Source: Flagellimonas sp. CMM7
Lineage (GTDB): Bacteria; Bacteroidota; Bacteroidia; Flavobacteriales; Flavobacteriaceae
Assembly (NCBI RefSeq): GCF_021390195.1
Contig: NZ_CP090003.1
Location: 1,166,001 to 1,230,000 of the forward strand
Length of the DNA stretch: 64,000 nt
Reading direction: 5' to 3'
Each line of letters starts with the position of its first letter. Position 1 is the stretch's first letter. A program made the position numbers and the translations under genes. The notes below the pieces were generated by a model, which saw nothing but the letters and a program-made list of their open reading frames with translations, ran no database searches and was not told the DNA's origin. This document shows positions 34,253 through 43,724 of the stretch, one piece after another.

Positions 34253-36655
34253 ATGAAACAAGTTTTAAAACTATTTGTAGTCCTACTGTCCTTTTCTTGT
34301 AACAATTCTAAAACCACTTCTGTTGATGAACTTCCAGTAGATGGACTTGAAGAATCTGTTGAGATTGTTAGGGATAAATGGGGGATTAATCATATTTATG
34401 CCAAAAATCAGCACGATCTCTTTTATGCACAGGGCTATGCTGCAGCGGCAGATCGGCTTTTTCAATTTGAGATTTGGCGAAGACAGGCCACAGGCACAGT
34501 AGCTGAGATTCTTGGAGAACGAGAATTAAACCGAGATATAGGTACGCGTCTCTTTAAATTTAGAGGTGATATGACCACAGAGATGAATCATTACCATGAT
34601 GATGGCATTGAAATTATTACAGCTTATACAGATGGTGTAAACGCATACATCGAGTCTATTTTAAAAACACCAGAAAAATTACCTTTAGAGTTTAAAATTT
34701 TGGACATACAACCTCAAAAATGGACTCCAGAGATAGTTATTTCAAGACATCAAGGGTTGTTAGGAAATATTGGTCAAGAGTTACAAATAGGACGTGCAGT
34801 AGCAAAGCTCGGAGAAGAAATAGTTAAAGATCTATATTGGTTTCATCCAAAGGAACCCAATTTAACAATTGACCCTAGCATAAATACAGATTTGCTATCT
34901 GATGATATTTTAGCACTGTACAATGCCTATCGCAAACCTGTGAAATTCTTAAAAGATGACATCGTTCCTTCCTATCAAAATACCAAAGAAGAGGAAACGG
35001 TATTATCGCTTTTCGAAGGCAAAAATGATTCTTTGGCCATCGGCAGCAATAATTGGGTAGTTATGGGAAATCGCATGGCAGATGGCAATACCTATATGGC
35101 CAACGATCCACATAGAACCATTGCTATACCATCTTTACGCTACATGAACCATTTAGTAGCACCGGGATGGAACGTTATTGGTGGTGGCGAACCGGAAATA
35201 CCGGGCATTTCCATTGGGCATAATGAATATGGTTCTTGGGGCCTTACCGTTTTTAGAACCGATGGAGAAGACTTGTATGTCTACGAACTAAATCCTGCAA
35301 ATCCAAATCAATACAAGTACAAAGGTAGTTGGGAAGATATGACACATATTTCCGAAACCATAAAAGTAAAGGGTAGAACTGATAGTATTGTAAAACTATC
35401 TTATACAAAACATGGCCCCGTTACCTATATAGACCCCAAAAACAATGTGGCCTATGCTGTACGCTGTGCTTGGTTAGAACCTGGCGGCTCTCCATATTTA
35501 GCATCTTTACGTATGGATCAGGCAAAATCTTGGGAAGAGTTTAGAGACGCATGTAACTATAGTCATATCCCTGGTGAAAATATGATATGGGCAGATAAAA
35601 AAGGTAATATAGGATGGCAGGCCGTTGGTATTGCCCCAATTCGCAAAAATTTTAGTGGCCTTGTCCCCATACCTGGTAATGGGCGTTATGAATGGGATGG
35701 TTATTTGCCAATTGTAGAAAAACCAAATGGTTTTAATCCTGAGGAAGGCTTCTTGGCCACCGCCAATCAGAATGTAACCCCAGATAACTATAACCGTTGG
35801 GATGCAATTGGCTTCTCATGGGCAGACCCCTATCGCGGTGACCGGGTAAATGAGGTGTTAGGGGCAAATGAAAAAATGACCATGGAAGATATGAAGACCC
35901 TTCAGACTGATTACCTATCAATTCCTGCTCGCATATTAGTTCCTATGCTAAAAGGCATTGCTTTTATGGGTAAAGCTGCCGAGGCCAAAGAAAAAATGAC
36001 CAACTGGGATTATAGACTCGAGCCCAATTCAATTTCTGCCGCCATTTATGTGGCTTGGGAAAATCAAATTAAAAGAATGGCGAATGAACGGTTTATTCCT
36101 ACTGAAGGAAAGGGTATAGTTCCCGGGATTCAGATGGCGCGAATTATGGAATGGCTTCAAACACCTGACACAAGGTTTGGGGCAAACCCAATTTTAGGCA
36201 GAAATAAGTTCTTGAGTGATGCTTTTAGCAACGGGGTGGATGATTTAGAAAAAAATCTCGGATCAGATATGAACCTATGGCAATACGGGCAAAAAAAGAA
36301 TAAGCATACCTATATGCAACATGCCTTGAGTGATGTGGTAAATGATGACACCACAAAAGCATTACTGGATCTTGGGCCATTGCCAAGAGGAGGCAATTCT
36401 TATACTCCTGGTTCAACAGGAGGCAATTTAAAACAAAGCACTGGCGCTTCTTTTCGGATGATTGTGAATACTGGCGATTGGGATGCCGCGGTAGGCTCCA
36501 ACAGTCCTGGACAATCTGGAAATCCTGATAGTCCATTTTACAGTAACTTGTTTGAATCTTGGGCTAAAGATGAATATTTCCCTGTTTACTATTCGCGCAG
36601 CAAAATTGATTCTGTGGCTATAACTACAAAAAAATTAATCCCTTTGAAGAAATAA
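34253..36655 (+). CDS. Penicillin-acylase-family N-terminal-nucleophile hydrolase
   Basis: An 800-residue exported amidase of the penicillin G acylase/acyl-homoserine-lactone acylase family. The signal peptide at 1-16 ends LLSFSC, so it may be a lipoprotein. An alpha-chain region with YAQGYAAAADRLFQFEIWRR is followed by the self-cleavage site G264/S265 (IGSNNW), which creates the beta-chain Ser nucleophile; NDPHRTI follows. The C-terminal LRGGNS-type loop is present as LPRGGNSYTPG. The substrate could be N-acyl amides or acyl-homoserine lactones. Confidence 0.92.
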   Translation: MKQVLKLFVVLLSFSCNNSKTTSVDELPVDGLEESVEIVRDKWGINHIYAKNQHDLFYAQGYAAAADRLFQFEIWRRQATGTVAEILGERELNRDIGTRLFKFRGDMTTEMNHYHDDGIEIITAYTDGVNAYIESILKTPEKLPLEFKILDIQPQKWTPEIVISRHQGLLGNIGQELQIGRAVAKLGEEIVKDLYWFHPKEPNLTIDPSINTDLLSDDILALYNAYRKPVKFLKDDIVPSYQNTKEEETVLSLFEGKNDSLAIGSNNWVVMGNRMADGNTYMANDPHRTIAIPSLRYMNHLVAPGWNVIGGGEPEIPGISIGHNEYGSWGLTVFRTDGEDLYVYELNPANPNQYKYKGSWEDMTHISETIKVKGRTDSIVKLSYTKHGPVTYIDPKNNVAYAVRCAWLEPGGSPYLASLRMDQAKSWEEFRDACNYSHIPGENMIWADKKGNIGWQAVGIAPIRKNFSGLVPIPGNGRYEWDGYLPIVEKPNGFNPEEGFLATANQNVTPDNYNRWDAIGFSWADPYRGDRVNEVLGANEKMTMEDMKTLQTDYLSIPARILVPMLKGIAFMGKAAEAKEKMTNWDYRLEPNSISAAIYVAWENQIKRMANERFIPTEGKGIVPGIQMARIMEWLQTPDTRFGANPILGRNKFLSDAFSNGVDDLEKNLGSDMNLWQYGQKKNKHTYMQHALSDVVNDDTTKALLDLGPLPRGGNSYTPGSTGGNLKQSTGASFRMIVNTGDWDAAVGSNSPGQSGNPDSPFYSNLFESWAKDEYFPVYYSRSKIDSVAITTKKLIPLKK

Positions 36656-36677
36656 CAATCAGCATACAAAAGATTTT

Positions 36678-38009
36678 CTATTGATTTTCAATTGCATCTA
36701 TAGTGTTGATTTCAAGATATTTAGAAATTTTTGTGTTCATAAAATTTTCCAAATCACTCTTGTTCAAGTAGAACTCCTTGTTTTGTTCCATGAACTTTTT
36801 CAACTTTTTGTTTTTCTTCCAAAGCAATACCCTGCCATTTAGGACATTTGCCCCAGAATAGACTTGCATATGACCCAGAAACAAATCTCTTTCTAAAGGT
36901 TGAACCTGTAAGGAAAACTGTGAATAAGAGATGTTCTTTTCGTTAAATTCAGATATCAAGTAGTTCTCAGTTCTGCTAATTCTACCAATGCCTTTAAAAT
37001 TAGTATTGTTTACTTTAAATTTTAATTCTCCAAGTTCATTTAAAACTTCAAAAGAAATAGGAATCAAATAGTTGTTCTTGTCCAAATAGAACCCAAGGTA
37101 ATCACCAATTAGAAAATTAACAATCTCAAGTCTGTTTAAGGAGACCGAGAGATCAGAGTCTTTATGGGGAAGAATTCCGTCCACCTCCATCCGTTGGGAA
37201 TATAGGTAATGATGAAAAATGGGGTTGATATCCTTGCTTCTTACTTTTTCATTTTGTTCATCCGCATCGTTCACCTGCTCAAAAACCAATTTTCCAATAA
37301 CAGGGTTGTTGTTCCGGTCAAAACCACAATATGCTCCCAACAGCACAGGTTTTGTTTGCATATTGTTTCCATAAAATATGTTAACAAAACATTCCTTGTT
37401 CAAGCTCGAGTTATCCTTGCTGAAATAAAAGGACAAAGCACTTTCACCAGTAGGTACACATTTTCCAAAATAAGTATAAAACGTTGGTTCATAGTTTTTT
37501 TCCCAGTATAAGATTTCCCAGGAAGCTGTTTTCATTTTATAAATGGTGAATTTGGATTTTATATAGTATTGTTTGTCTTCCACATAATACCCAACATAAT
37601 AGAGCGCATCAATATCATTGGATGTTTCATCAAAATTGCTCCCTTCCTCCTTTCGGATATCTGCGCTTAAAAAAGGAGAATTGTTAAGATATTGACCATA
37701 GTTATCATAACCTGCGGTAAGAATTAATAGGGATAAGTAATCCCTTCTTAGTTTTACGTTCTTGCTGTTGCCCCTTTCAACTTCCCTGATTTTGTTATAT
37801 AAATACTTTCCATTTATCCATTGCCCTGTGATTTCTGTTATAAACCCTTTTAAACTTGGGCGTCCTTCATCATAACTACCAAAACCATATAACTGAAATA
37901 CGGTAAGCGTTTTTGTTTCTATGGAATAATGTTTAGAAAAAATAGTCAAGAGCTCTTCATGAAGACTTAACATAAAACCATTAGAAATCTGAATTCCTCT
38001 TACATTCAT
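36678..38009 (-). CDS. Uncharacterised 443-residue protein
   Basis: I do not recognise this protein. There is no signal peptide or membrane helix, so it is probably cytoplasmic. The N-terminal 110 residues are helical (LTVFQLYGFGSYDEGRPSLK to LLILTAGYDNYGQYL) and look like a small recognition or DNA-binding-like module. The remaining 330 residues are rich in beta strands and aromatic residues. It is divergent from the TonB receptor at 38154 and convergent with the acylase, 22 bp apart with no clear terminator. It could be a regulator or sensor of the adjacent uptake locus, by position only. Confidence 0.75.
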   Translation of the reverse strand: MNVRGIQISNGFMLSLHEELLTIFSKHYSIETKTLTVFQLYGFGSYDEGRPSLKGFITEITGQWINGKYLYNKIREVERGNSKNVKLRRDYLSLLILTAGYDNYGQYLNNSPFLSADIRKEEGSNFDETSNDIDALYYVGYYVEDKQYYIKSKFTIYKMKTASWEILYWEKNYEPTFYTYFGKCVPTGESALSFYFSKDNSSLNKECFVNIFYGNNMQTKPVLLGAYCGFDRNNNPVIGKLVFEQVNDADEQNEKVRSKDINPIFHHYLYSQRMEVDGILPHKDSDLSVSLNRLEIVNFLIGDYLGFYLDKNNYLIPISFEVLNELGELKFKVNNTNFKGIGRISRTENYLISEFNEKNISYSQFSLQVQPLERDLFLGHMQVYSGANVLNGRVLLWKKNKKLKKFMEQNKEFYLNKSDLENFMNTKISKYLEINTIDAIENQ

Positions 38010-38031
38010 TGTTTAATTTTCTTAACTACCT

Positions 38032-38039
38032 CAAAATTA
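38032..38039 (-). promoter_or_regulatory. -7 element for the uncharacterised gene
   Basis: The minus strand has a consensus TAATTTTG (38039 to 38032) 22 bp before the ATG at 38009. I see no convincing -33 TTTG upstream. There is no FNR-type box here. Confidence 0.5.
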
Positions 38040-38153
38040 GATATATTCCATTTAAATTCCTATTTTAAATAATTAATATAAAAATAACAGGAATGATGGA
38101 ATTAATATTTGTGTATGCATAGGTTTGTTCAACTAACTCAAAAAGAATTTAAA

Positions 38154-40556
38154 ATGAAGTATCTATTCCTATGCATCTTGTGCTTAATATCCTTTTCGGT
38201 TTTTAGCCAAACAAAAAAGGATATTGGTGGAAAAATTTTGGACGATTCAAACAATCCCCTTCCAGGAGCTACCATTATTGAAGTGGGCAATCCCAGCAAC
38301 GGTGTTACTTCTGATTTTAACGGCGAGTTTGTTATTGCGGTCAACGAAACTGCCCAAGAACTGATCATCTCTTATTTAGGTTTTGAAACTCAAACCGTAC
38401 AGATTGACGGCAATTACCTCAATATTGATTTACAACCTGAAGCCAACCAACTGGAAGGTGTAACCATTCAAGGGTTTTCTTCCGTTGCCAGTAAAGCACG
38501 AGTTAGAGCACAGGCAATACAAAGTTTACCCGAAACCACTGTTGCTATTAATGCTGCAACTATAGAAACGAGTGGAATAGACAACATACAATCATTTACA
38601 TCTCAAATTTCCAATGTCACCTTTAATCAAGCACAACAACCAGGGGTGAATTTTTTAACTGTTAGAGGTATTTCCCAGATTAGAAATGCAGAATCTCCAG
38701 TGGCCGTTGTCATTGATGGTATGACCCTACCAGATGCAAGTGCCATGAACATGACTTTGTATGATACTGAACTTTTAGAATTTGTAAAAGGCCCCCAAGG
38801 AACGCTTTATGGGAAAAACGCAATTGCTGGGGCAATTAACATTGTCACTAAGGAACCAACAAATAGAAATAAGACCAAGGTTATGACCAACGCCGGAAAT
38901 GGTGGTTTGCTAGGTGCTGGCTTATCTTCATCTGGAGCCATTGTAAAAAATAAGTTTTACTACAGCGTAGCAGGAAATTACGAAACGTTTGATGGTTTGA
39001 TCAACAATACTTTTTTAAACGAAACAGTAGATTTTTACGATGAATTTAATATTAGGGCAAAACTTAAATATCGCTTTAGCCCAAGGTGGTCAGCCACATA
39101 TGTGCAAGACAATTTTAAAGTGGATGCAGGCGGAAATTACTATGTGACCAAAACTGATATTTTCGACCCAACAATTCCCGTACTTGCAGACGATGACTAC
39201 TCAAGTGAACCTTTTGGGGATGTGCAGGGCGATTCTGAGCTATCCAATTCATTGAGCAGTCTCAAAATTGAAGGTAACCTTGTAAAAGCAAGATTTCAAT
39301 CAGTTACATCTTTTAATGCCACCAGAAGGTTTTATATCGGGGAAAATGATTATTCCCAATACGCATTCAGTAAAGTATCACAACGGTCAGACTCAGATAC
39401 TTTTAGCCAAGAATTCCGTTTAACTTCAAATGGAGGAGAAAACCAGTTGATAGACTACACTTTTGGTACGCTTTTTCAAAACAGTGATAGATATTTAAAT
39501 ACTTCCACATTTTTGAACCGCACCTATTACGAAGGAGGGTTTGTAGACGCATCGGCAGAAAATGCAAACTACAGTGACGTTCCCTTGGTGGGCAATGATG
39601 ATGACAATACCATTAGAACATTGGCAGCCTTTGCATTTTTAGATTTTCATATTTCCAAAAAACTTACTTTATCAGGAGGGGTTAGAGTGGACAATGATAA
39701 ATTGACCAACGACTCACGCATCACCAATACGTCCATAGAAAATGATATTACTGTGGTACAGCCCAAGTTTTCAATTGCTTATGCTGCATCTGATAACGTT
39801 ATGGCTTATGCCAATTATGGGCGCGGCTATCGTAGTGGAGGTTTCAATTCTGAACCAACAGTGAAATTTGATAAGGAGTATGAACCGGAATTCACTGATA
39901 ATTTCGAAGTAGGCCTAAAAACAAGTTTCCTAAACAATAGAATTATCTTTAATAATGCCTTTTATTACATCAACTTTAAGAATCAGCAACAATATACTTT
40001 TATCCCATTGACGCCTTCAATTTTAGGAATCTATAATTTTGAAGAAGCAAAGATTTCAGGTTTCGAATCTGAATTAAAATTTAAAGCCACCAACAATCTT
40101 GACTTTTTTGCAAGTCTGGGGCTCAATGATGGAGAAATCAAGGAAGGTACTTATAACCTGCTTACCAATGCTGCCGCATTTGATTATGAAACCAATGAAG
40201 AAGTAGATGTAAGTGGCAACACTTCCCCTTTTACAGTAAAAAGCACATTTCAAATAGGAGCCAATGCTAACATTGATTTTAACGAAAAATCTGGTGTAAC
40301 CTTACATGCCAATGTTGATAGTAGAGGTACACTTTATTGGGATCCCTTAGAAGAATACAAACAAGACCCCTATACCTTGGTCAATGCAAGGGCAAAGTTT
40401 CGTTTTAACAAAGTAGGCGTAACCATTTGGGCAAATAATATTTTTGATACAGAATTCAATCAAGAATTTTTTCCAACGGCAGAATTCGGTTTCAATAATT
40501 TGAGATTTCCAAATACTCCAACCACACTGGGAGTAGACCTTTCTTATAGTTTCTAA
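38154..40556 (+). CDS. TonB-dependent outer-membrane receptor
   Basis: An 800-residue receptor. The frame is open from an ATG at 38109, but a signal peptide starts at the ATG at 38154 (MKYLFLCILCLISFSVFSQ), so I chose that. Domains: carboxypeptidase-like repeat (about 22-100, GGKILDDSNNPLPGATI), plug (about 120-235, with FVKGPQGTLYGKNAIAGAIN), then the beta barrel ending LGVDLSYSF. Its size and plug are of the siderophore/small-molecule receptor type, not the SusC type, and no SusD follows. It heads the hydantoinase-like locus and probably imports its substrate. Confidence 0.92.
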   Translation: MKYLFLCILCLISFSVFSQTKKDIGGKILDDSNNPLPGATIIEVGNPSNGVTSDFNGEFVIAVNETAQELIISYLGFETQTVQIDGNYLNIDLQPEANQLEGVTIQGFSSVASKARVRAQAIQSLPETTVAINAATIETSGIDNIQSFTSQISNVTFNQAQQPGVNFLTVRGISQIRNAESPVAVVIDGMTLPDASAMNMTLYDTELLEFVKGPQGTLYGKNAIAGAINIVTKEPTNRNKTKVMTNAGNGGLLGAGLSSSGAIVKNKFYYSVAGNYETFDGLINNTFLNETVDFYDEFNIRAKLKYRFSPRWSATYVQDNFKVDAGGNYYVTKTDIFDPTIPVLADDDYSSEPFGDVQGDSELSNSLSSLKIEGNLVKARFQSVTSFNATRRFYIGENDYSQYAFSKVSQRSDSDTFSQEFRLTSNGGENQLIDYTFGTLFQNSDRYLNTSTFLNRTYYEGGFVDASAENANYSDVPLVGNDDDNTIRTLAAFAFLDFHISKKLTLSGGVRVDNDKLTNDSRITNTSIENDITVVQPKFSIAYAASDNVMAYANYGRGYRSGGFNSEPTVKFDKEYEPEFTDNFEVGLKTSFLNNRIIFNNAFYYINFKNQQQYTFIPLTPSILGIYNFEEAKISGFESELKFKATNNLDFFASLGLNDGEIKEGTYNLLTNAAAFDYETNEEVDVSGNTSPFTVKSTFQIGANANIDFNEKSGVTLHANVDSRGTLYWDPLEEYKQDPYTLVNARAKFRFNKVGVTIWANNIFDTEFNQEFFPTAEFGFNNLRFPNTPTTLGVDLSYSF

Positions 40557-40586
40557 GCACGATAGAATACTTAAGCATATATGGTA

Positions 40587-40612
40587 CTTCATACCTGAGT
40601 TCAGGTATGAAG
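40587..40612. repeat. Perfect 12-bp inverted repeat after the TonB receptor gene
   Basis: CTTCATACCTGA (40587-40598), two-base gap GT, TCAGGTATGAAG (40601-40612). It starts 30 bp after the receptor stop and ends 35 bp before the MDR gene. No T-run follows, so it is not a classical terminator. Candidates are an operator or an RNA hairpin that sets the ratio between receptor and enzyme genes. Confidence 0.75.
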
Positions 40613-40647
40613 GTAGGTTAACCCATTTCTAATTTTAAATCAAAAAC

Positions 40648-41652
40648 ATGAGTGTAAATTGTAGAATAGTAAGATTTCATGAAACAGGAGAGTTAGATGT
40701 ACTAGCTATTGAAGACGTAACTATCGAAGACCCGATTAATGATGAGGTCTTGTTTAAAGTTGATGCTTTTGCCCTAAATAGAGCCGATGTTCTTCATTAT
40801 CAAGGTTTCCATACGACTTTACCTGATTTTCCTTCACGAATTGGGTCAGAAGCAACAGGAGAAGTTGTTAAAGTTGGCACCAATGCAACCGATTTCAAGG
40901 TTGGGGATAGGGTTACCTCCATACCGTTCAATACAGCAAAATATGGCGTGCAGGGAGAATATGCTGTTGTGCCACAAGACTATTTAACTAAGGCCCCAGA
41001 AAACTTGACCGCAGAGGAAGCTTGTTCTATTTGGATGCAATACTCCACAGCTTATTTTGCATTGTTTCATGTGGGCAATGTAAAGGATGGGGATAAGGTT
41101 TTTGTTCCTGCCATTTCAAGTTCAGCTGGCTATGGTTGTTTTGAACTTGCCAAAGATGCCGGAGCAACTGTCATAGGTTCTACCAGAACAAGTGTTAAAA
41201 GAAAAGAGCTTCAAGAACTAGGTATAGACCATCTTATTATATCAAATGAAGAATCCGTTGAAAAAAGGTTAATGGAAATAACTGAAGACGAAGGTGTCAG
41301 TTTTGTCTATGACCCTATAGCAGGCAACTTTTGTAACGACTATTTAGACGCCTTATCAATGGGTGCTGTTGTGATTATTTACGGATTGTTAGACCCAAAC
41401 CCAACGCCATATCCCTTGGTTCCTTTGATTCGAAAAAAAGCGGTGATGGATGCCTATTCCCAATTCAACCATGTAGAGGACATTGATAAACTAAATGAGT
41501 GCAAAGCTTATATCCTAGAAAGAATTGAAAAAGAAGCTCTAAAACCTATAGTGAGTAAAGTCTTCGATTTCGAAGATTACAAAAAGGCCTATGAATACAT
41601 GCTTTCGAATCAGCAAGTAGGGAAAATTGTAGTTAGGGTAACCAATAAATAG
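40648..41652 (+). CDS. MDR-family oxidoreductase (quinone-reductase-like)
   Basis: A 334-residue medium-chain dehydrogenase/reductase of the zinc-free quinone oxidoreductase branch. NRADVLHYQGFH replaces the zinc-site Cys region of true alcohol dehydrogenases, and VPAISSSAGYGCFELAKDAG takes the place of the usual glycine-rich NADP loop. Substrate unknown; likely an enone, aldehyde or quinone formed in the pathway. It lies 5 bp before hyuA, so cotranscription is likely. Confidence 0.88.
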   Translation: MSVNCRIVRFHETGELDVLAIEDVTIEDPINDEVLFKVDAFALNRADVLHYQGFHTTLPDFPSRIGSEATGEVVKVGTNATDFKVGDRVTSIPFNTAKYGVQGEYAVVPQDYLTKAPENLTAEEACSIWMQYSTAYFALFHVGNVKDGDKVFVPAISSSAGYGCFELAKDAGATVIGSTRTSVKRKELQELGIDHLIISNEESVEKRLMEITEDEGVSFVYDPIAGNFCNDYLDALSMGAVVIIYGLLDPNPTPYPLVPLIRKKAVMDAYSQFNHVEDIDKLNECKAYILERIEKEALKPIVSKVFDFEDYKKAYEYMLSNQQVGKIVVRVTNK

Positions 41653-41657
41653 GAAAT

Positions 41658-43724
41658 ATGAGAGTCGCAACAGATATAGGAGGAACCTTTACCGATCTTG
41701 TGTTTTTTGATTATGACAAGAAAAGTAAAGAAGTTAAAAAGGTTCAAGTATCTAAATCCAGCACAACCCCGGGAGAATTCGAAAAAGGAATCTTAAATAC
41801 TATTAAGAAAATAGATTTAGATTTAAATACCATTGATTTTTTTGCTCATGGTACAACTGTGGTCATTAATGCCATAACAGAAAGGAAAGGTTCTAAAACA
41901 GCATTGATTACAACTGAAGGCTTTAGAGATGTTCTGGAAATTGCCCGAGGCACAAGACCAGATTTATATAATTTCAACTTTAAAAAAGAGGATCCATTTG
42001 TCGATAGATATCTAAGGCAAGAAGTAAAAGAGCGTATCAGTTACTTGGGTGAAATCATTACACCTCTTGATGAGACAACTGTAGACACGCATATCAAACA
42101 GTTTATCAAAGAAGGCGTGGAAGCCATTGCGGTTTGTTTTCTGCACGGTTACAAGAACCCCATCCACGAGAAAAAATTAGCTGACTATATACGCTCCAAA
42201 TACCCGCAATTCGAAGTCATAACATCGCATGAAGTTACTAGAGAATGGAGAGAATATGAGCGAACGAGCTCCACTGTGCTTTCTGCTTATGTAAAACCAA
42301 TTGCTACAAAATACTTAAACAATCTAACCCATCACTTACAGAAATTAGGATATAAAAATGACCTATACATCATGCAATCTAACGGCGGCATTACCACTGT
42401 TGAAGATGTAAAGGCAAATCCAATCACATTAATAGAATCAGGACCAGCAAGTGGCATGCTTGGTGCTGTTGTTTTAGGTAGAACTATTGGTAAAGAAAAC
42501 TTATTGGTACTGGACATTGGTGGTACTACAGCAAAATGCTCCTTGATTGAAAATGGAATACCCAAAATAGTAACCACCTATAATATTGAAAAAACAAAAA
42601 CCCAAGCTGGATTTCCAATACTCACCCCTGTGATAGATATCGTAGAAATTGGTAATGGAGGTGGGAGTATTGCTTGGCTAGATGATGGTGGCAAGATGCG
42701 TGTTGGACCAAAAAGTGCTGCAGCTAATCCGGGACCCTCGTCTTATGGTAAAGGAGGCTCTAGTTTCACAACCACAGATGCCAACGTCGTGTGTAACCGT
42801 ATACACAAAGATTACTTTTTAGGCGGTGAATTAAAACCGGACTTTGATAGTCTCGAGAAAGCAGCAAGGCCGCTCTGCAAAGAATTGGACATGACTTTGG
42901 AAGAAGTAGCACGCGGTGTTATTCGAGTGGCTAATTCCAATATGATCAATGCCTTAAAAAGCGTATCTGTAAATAAGGGTTATGACCCAAGGGACTTTTC
43001 TTTAGTGGTTATTGGAGGTGGTGGCCCAATGCACGGAGCTTATTTGGCTGAAGAATTGCAAATGCCCGAAGTGATAGTACCATTAAATGCTGGTGTTTTT
43101 TCAGCGTTCGGAATGCTAATGTCAGACTTAAGGAGAGATTACATTCGCACAGATGTGATGAACTTGAATGCTGATAATTTCTCAATGTTAAAGAGTGTCT
43201 TTCAAGAAATGAAAAATGAAGCAATAAATGCTTATGAAAGGGATTCATATCAAAAAGAAGACATCATTTTTGAGTATTATTTAGACCTGCGCTACACTGG
43301 GCAAGAACATTCGGTAAAACTGAGGTTAGCTGACTTGAACAATCTAAAAATCAATGAAATCGAGAAAGATTTTCATCAACTGCACAAAAAGAGATATGCT
43401 TTTAGTCTAACCGATACCAAAATTGAGATTGTCAACTATCACCTGGTAGCTGAAGTTATTGTAAACAAGCCCGTGATTGCCAAAGTTGAATCAAATGGCA
43501 ATTCAATTAAAGACGCCTTAATTGCCTCTGAAAAAGTAGATTTTGACGAGTCGGGAATACATGAGTGCAATTTTTTTGATAGGAATAAACTGATTCCTGA
43601 TATGCTTGTACAAGGTCCTGCCATTATAGTTGAGCAATCTACATCAACAGTCGTACCACCCAACCATCAATTTAAGATTGATGCGTATGCAAACATTATT
43701 ATCAGTAACCCTCAGCAATCATGA
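41658..43724 (+). CDS. hyuA: Hydantoinase/oxoprolinase subunit A (HyuA-like)
   Basis: A 688-residue ATP-using subunit of the N-methylhydantoinase/5-oxoprolinase family, which opens cyclic amides. The N-terminal actin-like part has RVATDIGGTFTDLVFFD and HGTTVVINAITERKG; the middle has LVLDIGGTTAKCSLIE and the glycine motif VIGGGGPMHGA. Full length. It works with HyuB, whose gene overlaps by 4 bp (ATGA). Hydantoins, N-methylhydantoin and 5-oxoproline are the known substrates of the family; acetone carboxylase subunits are more distant. Confidence 0.92.
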   Translation: MRVATDIGGTFTDLVFFDYDKKSKEVKKVQVSKSSTTPGEFEKGILNTIKKIDLDLNTIDFFAHGTTVVINAITERKGSKTALITTEGFRDVLEIARGTRPDLYNFNFKKEDPFVDRYLRQEVKERISYLGEIITPLDETTVDTHIKQFIKEGVEAIAVCFLHGYKNPIHEKKLADYIRSKYPQFEVITSHEVTREWREYERTSSTVLSAYVKPIATKYLNNLTHHLQKLGYKNDLYIMQSNGGITTVEDVKANPITLIESGPASGMLGAVVLGRTIGKENLLVLDIGGTTAKCSLIENGIPKIVTTYNIEKTKTQAGFPILTPVIDIVEIGNGGGSIAWLDDGGKMRVGPKSAAANPGPSSYGKGGSSFTTTDANVVCNRIHKDYFLGGELKPDFDSLEKAARPLCKELDMTLEEVARGVIRVANSNMINALKSVSVNKGYDPRDFSLVVIGGGGPMHGAYLAEELQMPEVIVPLNAGVFSAFGMLMSDLRRDYIRTDVMNLNADNFSMLKSVFQEMKNEAINAYERDSYQKEDIIFEYYLDLRYTGQEHSVKLRLADLNNLKINEIEKDFHQLHKKRYAFSLTDTKIEIVNYHLVAEVIVNKPVIAKVESNGNSIKDALIASEKVDFDESGIHECNFFDRNKLIPDMLVQGPAIIVEQSTSTVVPPNHQFKIDAYANIIISNPQQS

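Noticed and set aside
40587..40612. Palindrome considered as an intrinsic terminator
   Set aside because: No T-run follows either arm on the plus strand, so I list it as a repeat or operator candidate instead.
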